From Ichthyosporea sp. XGB-2017a (lineage: Eukaryota; Opisthokonta; Ichthyosporea), in NCBI GenBank assembly GCA_002811675.1, contig PDIM01000065.1, positions 1 to 22,134 of the forward strand: a stretch of 22,134 nucleotides of DNA. Reading direction: 5' to 3'. The position numbers and the translations under genes are program-made. The stretch's first letter is position 1. Every line of letters starts with the position of its first letter. Below are positions 7,388 to 16,300 of the stretch, one piece after another. Below the pieces are notes generated by a model that was not told the DNA's origin, ran no database searches, and saw only the letters and a list, made by a program, of their open reading frames with translations.

Positions 7388-9064
7388 TTACTTTTTCAGA
7401 ATTAAAAAGTTTTTCCCATCAATTTTTTCAAGCGTCGCCACTTGTTTCACTAGCTCGCTAAACCTTTTCTTATCTTCTGCAGTTTTGAAACAATGCTTGA
7501 AATGAGCAATAAGTTCATTTGTGGTCAATGGCTTTTGCTTCAGTTGATTTCGCAACATATCAGCTGTAAGAACGGGTTTTGCATCGCCTGACGAAGTTTT
7601 TGCTTTCTTTGAACCCGAAGAATCGCCGCTCGCGTCTCTTCCACGCTTTTTACTACTTTTAGTCTCAGCTACAGGTGCTGCAGCTTGAGGTTCTTCATCT
7701 TCCTCCTCATCTTCATCAAAATCATCATCGTCGTCATCATCAAAACTGACAACAATCGGCTTTCCGTTCTTTCCTTGGCCATTTTCACCAGCCCCTTGGT
7801 GTCTTGCAGCTGCGTGCTCCATAATATCATCATCATCCATATTTAAAAGTTTCTGCATCGCTTCTCCTTCGCTGTCAAGCTTCTCTTCATCTTCACTTGT
7901 GTCACTATCCCCCTCACCAAACGCAGTTTCACCTCCGACAGTGGTCTTAATTTCTTTCTTAATGTTCTTAATTGCCTCCGGGGCTTCCTCCTCCTCTTCT
8001 TCTTCAAGATCTCCATCAGCATTCATCACCTTTGCTTTTCCAAGACGGTCCTCTTCCCCATCGTCATCAAACTCCATTTCAAACTCAACCTCTTCCATAT
8101 CATGAAAATCGTCCTCCTCACCTCCATCATCATTATCATAAACGCTTTTCCTACTCTTCTCTTTTTTCACCTTATTTGCTGCAAGGGAACTTGCACCCCC
8201 AGCAGCCATCTGAGCAGTCGTCGGATTTCCTTTCTTTGTAATCATTGTGGTTGCTTTCGCGATACCCCCTTCCTCCTTATCTTTCTCCTCATTCGGGTTC
8301 TTTCGCATCTTCATCATCCATCTGTCGACGGTCTTGTTGGTCTCCTTCAAATGGGATTCCGCCTCTTCAAGGGAGAGTGTATTGTAAGTTAGCTTGGAAT
8401 TGAAGTTGTACCATTTGTTTACAGGGAGTAGCTCGAATTCTCCCTCATTCCGACACACAAGAACGGCATAATTTGATCCTATACCTCCTTCTTTACGCCC
8501 CACATAGCAATTTCCCGCTGTTGATACAGCATGAGACACATCTTTGCCAGATGCACATCGGGACACAACGGAGTCTTCGTCTTCAAGGTACCAATCAAGA
8601 CTTTCTTGATCAGTTTTCCTTGTTTTGAACCACTGTTTTTTCTTCTTATTAAATATCCAATCACCATCCATGATGATTTTCTTCTTCTTAGACCTTGCGG
8701 CTTCAATCTGTGCCTGCACTTGGGCCTCTGCCTCTTCCCGATCAACTCCAGACGCAACGGCTGCTTCTATCTGTTTCTTATTCTCCGCCTCTTTCTTCTT
8801 TTTCCACTTGTGGCTATTAAATTGATTCTGGTAAAACAGTTTGTGGCCACGGTACAGTCTAACAGGTGGCGCAAAATCTTTGAAACAAATATTTTTGCCT
8901 TGTCTTCGAGACACAAACTTCATCACATTGTACTTTTTCCCTCCCTCAGGTACTTCCCCCGAAATACTTGCACTGGGGCCTCCCAGCACTAGTTTAAAAT
9001 GCTTTCCACCAGGTGTACCACCCTTTTGCGGGGATGGCCCGCCCTGCCCACGTCCGCGATTCAT
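7388..9064 (-). CDS. GTF2F1: Transcription initiation factor TFIIF, alpha subunit (RAP74)
   Basis: Larger subunit of TFIIF, which binds RNA polymerase II and supports initiation, start-site choice and elongation in the nucleus. 558 residues from the ATG at 9064; human RAP74 has 517. The N-terminal dimerisation region spans about residues 19-260. It includes KHFKLVLGG, a Lys-rich insert, GDWIF, and YAVLVCRNEGEFELLPVNKW followed by YNF, the equivalent of the family's FPVHNWYNF. The middle is highly charged and probably disordered, with an acidic block at about 440-456 starting with seven Asp, then a Lys/Ser-rich stretch. The last 60 residues (MLRNQLKQKPLTTNELIAHF onward) match the C-terminal winged helix that contacts the FCP1 phosphatase in other species. 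An in-frame ATG at 9178 would add 38 hydrophobic, Cys-containing residues unlike any TFIIF N terminus, so I take MNRGRGQGG as the start. No intron is seen. Confidence 0.93.
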   Translation of the reverse strand: MNRGRGQGGPSPQKGGTPGGKHFKLVLGGPSASISGEVPEGGKKYNVMKFVSRRQGKNICFKDFAPPVRLYRGHKLFYQNQFNSHKWKKKKEAENKKQIEAAVASGVDREEAEAQVQAQIEAARSKKKKIIMDGDWIFNKKKKQWFKTRKTDQESLDWYLEDEDSVVSRCASGKDVSHAVSTAGNCYVGRKEGGIGSNYAVLVCRNEGEFELLPVNKWYNFNSKLTYNTLSLEEAESHLKETNKTVDRWMMKMRKNPNEEKDKEEGGIAKATTMITKKGNPTTAQMAAGGASSLAANKVKKEKSRKSVYDNDDGGEEDDFHDMEEVEFEMEFDDDGEEDRLGKAKVMNADGDLEEEEEEEAPEAIKNIKKEIKTTVGGETAFGEGDSDTSEDEEKLDSEGEAMQKLLNMDDDDIMEHAAARHQGAGENGQGKNGKPIVVSFDDDDDDDFDEDEEEDEEPQAAAPVAETKSSKKRGRDASGDSSGSKKAKTSSGDAKPVLTADMLRNQLKQKPLTTNELIAHFKHCFKTAEDKKRFSELVKQVATLEKIDGKNFLILKK

Positions 9065-9713
9065 CCGCTTTTCTTCTCTTTTTTCAAACACTGCTACAAT
9101 ACTAGCAAAGCACGCAGCTAGACTGCCTGGCGAGTAACAATATGCCCACTTGCTCCTCACCAACTGCCACAAAATCAAGGGTAAATAACTATTGCCCCTC
9201 CTGTGTTAGATTTCTACTCCCAGGTTGAATATCAATCCAAATCCAATACACACTACAGAAGAACCAACAACAGCCACCTCTCCCCCCCCCCCAAAAAAAA
9301 ACCACCGAAACGAACTATAAAAAAGAACAGGGGAAAGAAACAGAAAAAATAACAGGCAGGACACTCGGCCCCTACCCCCTCTCTAGGAGTGACCACGGTC
9401 ACCTATTACAGCTCAAACCAACAGCTGCTCCACAGAAAGTTGAGAGGTAACGGAGAGAAGATTGAAGTTCCTGGCGATGGACAGTGGCCTTGCAGACTTT
9501 AGCTTTGAGCTTGGGGCTTTTCAATACACATGGTACTGTTTTCTCACCTCCTATCTTCCGAAAAAAAAAACAACACAGGTGGATATTTTAATGGGGCAAA
9601 CCGCTTTCTCTCAATTACTCGAACAGAATTGAGAGTTCTTGTCTATGCATAAAGTAGATATAACTATGCTTGTATGCCATTCTACTTTATTGTGTTAGTA
9701 ACGCAATAATACA
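9065..9713. other. Spacer upstream of the TFIIF gene
   Basis: 649 bases holding the presumed TFIIF promoter and the 3' end of the next minus-strand gene. It includes a poly-C/poly-A junction near 9280-9300, a small inverted repeat GTGACC-AC-GGTCAC near 9390, and an isolated 51-codon plus-strand frame at 9477-9632 that I do not accept as a gene. Confidence 0.6.
9686..9691 (-). terminator. Polyadenylation signal AATAAA, 725-residue protein gene
   Basis: TTTATT on the plus strand reads AATAAA on the minus strand, 23 bases beyond the stop codon. Confidence 0.55.
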
Positions 9714-11891
9714 CTATGAAGTCAACGTTTTGGAGGGGCAATCCGCAAAAAGTGTGAGATATGGGTATTTGAGTTGGAAGTATAGTCGGGCATTGTCTAT
9801 ATTCCGCGAACTACTATCAGAGCTACCATGATCCCGCCAGTTGACAGCAAGCATGCACAGTCGTCCCATGGAAGGGCATACATTGTTGGGATGTGATGAC
9901 TCAAAAAGGGCTCTAGATTCATGGTCCAACTGAGTTACAGAGCCGTTACTGTGAGTCAAGGGAGCATGACGTAAATACTGATTGCAACATATGGTTTCCA
10001 ACACATTATCAAGCATGGCGAACATCAACAAAGGGACCAGTCGTTCGTTATCAAAACAAACTTTCATAGCAGGATTGGGCGACATCGACATTAGAAATCG
10101 AAAAGAAGCATATTCTAGCTTTAGGGCTGAACCCACACCGTGCTTAAACTTATTTGAGCATCCACTACACCAGCAAATTCCTTCCCACTCTAACCACCGA
10201 AGGTTATCCACTTGGGAACCAATAATCTCAGCAGTATTGGCTGTGATGGAGGAGAAAGCACACGCCGTCAGCGAGCCTTCTTCGGTAGCACCTGCGTTAG
10301 ATGTTTCCCTCCCGCCTGCACGACGTCGGCGACGTCGCGTTGCTTCCCCACTCAAACAGTGGTATACGTCCCATGAAATTGTCAAAGCTTTTAACCGCCA
10401 ATTTTTAAATTCGATTTTAGATTCTCCGTGACCATTTTTGGTGGTTTGCTGTTTACTCTCAACTAAGCAATTCTTAAGTGCGGTTGAATAACGATACATA
10501 ATCCCTAAATACATAGGCGTTGAATAGCTATTTCGCCGCTGATTATTATTGAATCCGATGTGCAGGTTGGTTAAAATATCTTTCGGTAATAAGTTAATAA
10601 TATGACAGAAATCAATGGCATCAATGGATGTGTTAAGTAGTGAAAACGAAGTCAGATGCTGAAAACAGTTCATTCGCAATGGACATTCTAGTGTTATAGC
10701 CGACTGGTTTTTAATACTCTTGTTTTTCTGGTACCAGGACAGTCGGTCTTGCACTGAAGTGTGTAAAGACACCACAGACAAATGGGTTAACTTTTCAAGT
10801 TTATCCAAATGCTTCTCACAGAACATTTGCAATTGGGAAACGTTCCATAAACCATCAACAGATAGCTTGATCCCAGTTAAATTTGCTCGATTTGCCTCCA
10901 CACACAGTGCCAAAGGCTGAATAGACAATTCATCAAATACTTCTACGGTGACGGATATGCTCTTTACCTTGGACATTCTCCACGGTATTTGACACAATAA
11001 TTCCCAAAAGTCGAGTTCAGAGCAACTAGCCTCCTCTGGCTCTCTTCGTAGATCCAATTCCTCTATATCAACGTACTCCCCAGCCTTCACAAACATTGCT
11101 GAGAGTCTACGCATATCTTCTGGACAGCTCACAAAGGCATTCATACGCAGTTTTTGATCCCCCCATTTTTTGCGGGTACACACAGACACTAGCTCTCTCG
11201 ATACTCTTCTGAAAGCGGCTAAGGGGGAGGATAGATTCATCTTTCCCGGGCTAACCACCTCAACTGAATCTTCATTGAGCAAGCTAGGTTCCCAACGAAG
11301 AAGTTGTAAGCATTTCATCCCTTGGCTAAAGTCTACCTTCTCCACTTCCTGGTTGTACAAAAGCCCTTCTATAAGTCCCAATAGCCCGGCCCATAACAGA
11401 CATGGGGAGCGAAGGCCCCATTGCTCACTCTGCCATATCTGGTGACCTTCCTGTCCAGCAGCACTTGACCATGCAATCAGGTCGCCCCACGCCCCCTCCC
11501 GTAGGGAAAAACAGTTAGGCTCAGAAAGACAAGGATAAGTAGAAACACGGGGAGATAGATTAGTCCATGCTAAAGGAGGCTCAGTAAGACGCCCCAAAAT
11601 AGCATCCAACACCACTATGGGAGGTGGAAGCAGAAGCCACTGGGCGTTTGAGGCTGGCCATTCAGCCACAAGCGAAGTTAGGGCAGCGGGGCTAACTCCC
11701 CAGCCATACCAGCGAGCAAGAAGTTCTTGAGCAACAGACAGCGGGACTTTCGCTAGACCACATGGGACATGCGATCTAATCTCACTGATGCCTTTAGAAA
11801 CCGTGGCAGTCACTTCGGCAACAACCCTAAGGAGTAAGGCCAACGAAGACAGCTCCTGCAAGGACACGATGGTCCTTTTTGGCTCATTCAT
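9714..11891 (-). CDS. Unrecognised 725-residue protein with LRR-like leucine-rich middle
   Basis: I do not recognise this protein. The start is well fixed: a TAG codon sits directly before the ATG at 11891. Residues about 1-200 are rich in Leu, Ala and Trp (RWYGWGVSPA, WLLLPPPIVVLDAILGRL) and read as a packed helical domain with no convincing membrane span. Residues about 270-500 contain recurring strand-like units spaced irregularly (IEELDLRRE, VKSISVTVEVF, LTGIKLSVDG, LTHLSVVSLH, LTSFSLLNTS, LTNLHIGFNNN), suggesting a degenerate leucine-rich-repeat solenoid of the RNI type. A run of Arg (about residues 517-523, RRRRRRAGGRE) could be a nuclear localisation signal. The C-terminal 200 residues have Cys and Trp but no motif I know. 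There is no intron and no frame disruption, and the length and typical composition argue for a real gene. Confidence 0.8.
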   Translation of the reverse strand: MNEPKRTIVSLQELSSLALLLRVVAEVTATVSKGISEIRSHVPCGLAKVPLSVAQELLARWYGWGVSPAALTSLVAEWPASNAQWLLLPPPIVVLDAILGRLTEPPLAWTNLSPRVSTYPCLSEPNCFSLREGAWGDLIAWSSAAGQEGHQIWQSEQWGLRSPCLLWAGLLGLIEGLLYNQEVEKVDFSQGMKCLQLLRWEPSLLNEDSVEVVSPGKMNLSSPLAAFRRVSRELVSVCTRKKWGDQKLRMNAFVSCPEDMRRLSAMFVKAGEYVDIEELDLRREPEEASCSELDFWELLCQIPWRMSKVKSISVTVEVFDELSIQPLALCVEANRANLTGIKLSVDGLWNVSQLQMFCEKHLDKLEKLTHLSVVSLHTSVQDRLSWYQKNKSIKNQSAITLECPLRMNCFQHLTSFSLLNTSIDAIDFCHIINLLPKDILTNLHIGFNNNQRRNSYSTPMYLGIMYRYSTALKNCLVESKQQTTKNGHGESKIEFKNWRLKALTISWDVYHCLSGEATRRRRRRAGGRETSNAGATEEGSLTACAFSSITANTAEIIGSQVDNLRWLEWEGICWCSGCSNKFKHGVGSALKLEYASFRFLMSMSPNPAMKVCFDNERLVPLLMFAMLDNVLETICCNQYLRHAPLTHSNGSVTQLDHESRALFESSHPNNVCPSMGRLCMLAVNWRDHGSSDSSSRNIDNARLYFQLKYPYLTLFADCPSKTLTS

Positions 11892-13364
11892 CTAAGTTGG
11901 TGCATAAAGTGTCTCTATACGCTACTCAAACGGCGTGCTATGATGCTCCATTGAAGAATGCACTTGGCAAGGAAAGCTAAATAAGGCTTTCCCGATTTTC
12001 GAATTTAGCGCCGCAACAGAAAACAGCAGAATACAAAAGTTTCCGATCAGTATGTCTTCGTTGTAAGGGAGTGAAGGACGGGCATAAGAGAGACTCGAAT
12101 ATAAAACGGGGATGAGAGTATGGGGAGACGTTTGACCAATTAAAAGGGCGGTGCGTGCTTGCGTAAAAAATATGGCACTCTATCTATAGCTATGATTTGC
12201 AAGAGCAGTTTACCTCATGAGTCTGAGGGGATTGTCTGAAAAAATCAGAGGGTCTACTCACTAAAGCTATTATATTATGGAAAGTGTAAGTGATAGGCAG
12301 TCCAAGGATCTACTCTACTTTGCATGCTTCACAGATCTAGACGCTAGTCTCTACTAAGGTGCAAGTGGAGGAGTTGTGCCTTCACCTGTGGGGACTGGGG
12401 AGGGTGTTTGAGTGTGCAGTACAGACTACAGGCAGCAGGGGGAGAAAATTATTTGGTACCTCCGTATCTCCTTGTTGATTCCTCCTAATTACTCCTTGCT
12501 ATCCACTTTTAGGGCGTCCTATGGTAGCTCCCGGGATTTGCCCCGCTACACATAACCCTAAAGGAGAATATTGCGAGCGATCCGATTTTTAGCCTTGCGT
12601 TTAGAGGTCTTTCAAGCTCCTTGGGTCTTTAGAATTAGGGTTCTCCTTGAGTGACCAGTCCAAGCAATTATTTTAGGAGCTCCAAGGACCGCTCCTTGGT
12701 CCCTTTGCAGGTCCCTTGGGCCTTGCATGGCCATTGGCCAGGGCGCCTCTCCCGCTCTCCTATTTTTTGAAACCTGCATCAGCAGGATCCACAAGGAGCT
12801 CCTTGAGTGGCTGATCATGAGCCATTGAGGGTTATGGGAGTTGGAGCTGCTAAATATTGGGTCCCTCGTGGGATTATTGGGGAAAGGGGCCGTGGAGGGG
12901 GCCATGTGAATTGGATAATAATGAGGGCCACGTTATAACATATTATTTATGTACATGCATGTGTAGTTCTCCTCTTGTCCTTTACTACATAGCTACAGGC
13001 CCCTCCCTCCACATGGTCCATGGACCCTTCTCCCCCCCTGGAACACCTATAGACACCGAACACGACTTGTCTAGCTCAGGCTGTTAGACGGGAAGACAGG
13101 GACACAAATCAGTGAATGATAGAAGCGGATCCAGGCGTGGAGGTATCGCAAAGCTGAAGGAAGAGACTGTTTTTACTTGAGGAAGCTTTAAAGTCACCAT
13201 TCTAGCAGTGATTAGCGTACTTGAACAAGAGGCTTACTTCGTGTTGGGGCTATTGCGCTTTTTTTCTCGGTCAGTGGCTGGTTGTGGCGTGTTTCGTGAT
13301 TACCGTTTTACTTCGTTGTAGTTAGTGTCTTGTTAGAATTTATTGTTAGTTTTTCTGCTGAAAT
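11892..13364. other. Divergent intergenic region, repeat-rich, no supported gene
   Basis: 1473 bases between the starts of two divergent genes, so it must hold both promoters or one shared element. Positions 12600-12860 contain repeated CTCCTTG words and short hairpins. 12726-12744 and 12810-12820 carry words found in other spacers of this window. A 12-bp palindrome GGTCCATGGACC lies near 13014. Short open frames here begin at non-ATG codons or look random. I see no tRNA-like T-loop and no protein remnant. Confidence 0.6.
12617..12805. repeat. Cluster of CTCCTTG words and short hairpins
   Basis: CTCCTTG occurs at 12617-12623, 12643-12649, 12692-12698 and 12799-12805, with its complement at 12792-12798. 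Two form hairpins: CCAAGGA-CCGC-TCCTTGG (12682-12699) and the perfect palindrome CAAGGAGCTCCTTG (12792-12805). CTCCTTGAGTG occurs twice (12643 and 12799). This looks like a degenerate repeat or binding-site array. No protein is encoded. Confidence 0.65.
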
Positions 13365-16300
13365 ATGGACGATCAGCCTGCCATTGGTAGACAGATCACT
13401 GGGGTTTCCTTCGGGCTCTATACCAGTGAAGAGATTCGCAAGTTGAGTGTTAAGAAAATTACAAATCCCATTTTGCTGGATAATCTTAATCATCCGACAA
13501 AAGGAGGGTTGTATGATCCTGCCCTTGGACCGTTGGACAGGGATGAAATGTAAGTATATTTTTTTCGTTTTGGGCTGTTTGAGAAAAGGAAGTATAGCTA
13601 AAGTAAAAACAATGCTTTTTTTGGAATCTCTAGTTGCGCGACATGCTCTTTGAATTACACAAGCTGTCCTGGTCATATGGGATATATTGACTTGGCACTT
13701 GTGACTTATAATCCCATATACTTTGCTTCGATGTTCCAGTTACTTAGGGCCACATGTTTTTACTGTCATCATCTTAAAGCTCCACAAAGCCGTGTGCATG
13801 CACTAAAGATAAAGTTGAAGCTTTTAGATGCTGGGCTATTGTCAGAGGCCATGGATCTTGATGCCGAAATGGCTAACCCTTCTCTAGACGTGGAGGAGGA
13901 AAAGGGGGCAGGAATGAGCAAAGAAAAGGTTGATGTAGACGAGCAGGTTAGGCAAATGGACGCGTATTATGTTAGAAAAATGGAAAATGCTGGGCTTTCT
14001 ACCGGGAATGTGAACAAGGGTGGTATATCGTTAACAAAGCACATTCACGAGTACCGGGGTCAAGCAATCAACGAATTTCTGAAACATACATGCACTATTA
14101 AAAGGTGTGCTAATTGCCATGGGTATGCTCCGTCACTTCGAAGGGATGGAAGTGCTAAAATCTTTAAAATGCCAGTGCCGGAAAAATATCGACAGGTAAT
14201 GATGGCTAAGAACGGAAATGCAGATGAAGAAGCTCTGTTTAGTAGCGAAAAGTCCGAAAAAACTACGTACGAGGACCATTCCGAAGCAGAGGAGGTTAGT
14301 GATAGCGAATCAATAATTGAGGAAGAAGCTGCCCAAGAAGGAATCAAGGCCCTCCAAAAGCCAAAGCAGGCGGAGGCAGGAAGTGCCAGGGGGGCAGTAT
14401 TTCTAACTCCCTTGCAAGTGCAACGACACATGGAACTTCTTTGGAAGCGGGAACGACGGGTACTGCGGCTTATTTTTGGATGTTTATCATACAGTGGGGA
14501 TGGTAAGAAACTTGTCACTGATCCAAATATGTTTTTCCTTGAAGTAATTCCAGTTCCACCCTCCCGTTTTCGCCCTCCCTCTAAAATGCAAGATCAAGTG
14601 TTTGAAAATGCCCAAAACATAAATATGGGAAAAATTTTGAAGGCAAATGTTATGCTACTTGAATTGAAGAAGCAAACCAAAGAGAAAGATAATGAAAAGA
14701 CTCCAAAGAACTCTCATTTTGCCTCATTGATTAATGCTTGGATTGATTTGCAGGTGCATGTCAACTCGCTGATGGACAGCACCCTGAATACAAACGATGG
14801 CAAAGATCCTCCGGTTGGAATCAGGCAGGTTTTAGAAAAGAAAGAGGGTTTATTTCGGAAGCACATGATGGGGAAACGTGTGAATTATGCTGCACGGTCT
14901 GTTATATCGCCAGATCCATACATTGACACTGATGAGATTGGTATTCCAACCGTATTTGCAACGAAGCTTACATATCCTGAACCTGTAAACCAGTGGAATC
15001 ATCAAGAAATGAGACAAGCTGTGATTAATGGACCTGATGTTCATCCTGGAGCCACACATGTTGAGCATGAAAATGGCACACTCTCTGCCTTGATTAATTT
15101 CAATAGGGAAGGGCGAATTGCTCTTGCAAATCAATTAATGACACCTGCTTCTGGGGGTGCCTCCTGGAAACCCAAAAAAGTATACCGCCATTTGCGCAAC
15201 GGCGATGCGCTCCTTCTCAATAGGCAGCCAACTTTGCATAAACCGAGTATTATGGCCCATAAAGCCCGAGTTTTGCCGGGTGAAAAAACGATTCGTATGC
15301 ATTATGCTAATTGTAATACGTACAATGCTGACTTTGATGGTGACGAAATGAATGTACACTTTCCGCAGAGTGAACTTGCTCGTGCAGAGGCGTATACTAT
15401 TGCCAATACTGATAACCAGTACCTTGTTCCTACTAGTGGGAAGCCTTTGAGGGGTTTGATCCAAGATCATGTAGGTGCGGGTACCGTAATGACCTGTAGG
15501 GATACGTATTTTCATCGCGAGCAATTCATTCAGTTGCTTTACGGTGCCCTTCCTGACAACTCAAAGCGTGTAAGTGTTCCGACTCCTTGTATTATAAAGC
15601 CGAAAATGCTATGGTCTGGTAAGCAATTGGTTTCTGCGGTTTTGAAGAATCTTTGCGATGGTGAAATCGCTCTGAATTGTACCAGTAAGACCAAAGTTCC
15701 CTCTTCGTCATGGGGTAAGAACAGTGAGGAAGGAGATGTTATTGTTCGTGATGGAGAACTGCTTGTGGGGATTCTTGACAAAAGTCAGTTTGGCGCAACA
15801 GCATTTGGCCTTGTGCACTCCGCGTATGAAGTGTATGGCTCCAACATGGCCGGGAAATTGCTTACAGCTCTCGGTCGACTTTTTACCCTATATTTGCAAT
15901 ATAGAGGCTTCACCTGTGGGCTAGATGATATGGTGCTTCTGGAAAGTGCAGATATTGAACGAAAAGATATTCTTAAAGAATCACTTGTTTGCGGAAAAAT
16001 TGAGGCAGCAAAATTTGTAAAACAGGATGATCCCAATGATGAGGAAACCCTTAAACGTAACATGGAAAAAGTATTTCGCGATGAAGACGAAACAACTGGC
16101 CTGGATAATGCCATGAAAGGTTGCTTGAACAAATTGACTTCACAAGTTATCTCTTCGTGTCTTCCTTCAGGACAATTAAAACCGTTTCCGCATAATAACC
16201 TCTCGTTGATGACTCTTTCTGGTGCCAAGGGAAGCAATGTGAATTTTTCGCAAATATCGTGTTTGCTTGGGCAACAGGAGTTGGAGGGTAAAAGAGTACC

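Noticed and set aside
9065-9178. 38-residue N-terminal extension of TFIIF alpha from an upstream in-frame ATG
   Set aside because: The extension is hydrophobic and Cys-containing, unlike any TFIIF N terminus. The MNRGRGQGG start is natural and is followed directly by the family region.
9477-9632. 51-codon plus-strand frame with an ATG start
   Set aside because: It is short, has no recognisable motif, includes codons from a poly-A run and lies in a spacer. Chance is likely.
12549-12560. Telomere-like AACCCTAAA
   Set aside because: It is a single copy with no tandem array. Chance.
12857-13087. 76-codon frame in the divergent spacer
   Set aside because: It begins at a non-ATG codon and has random composition within repeat-rich DNA.
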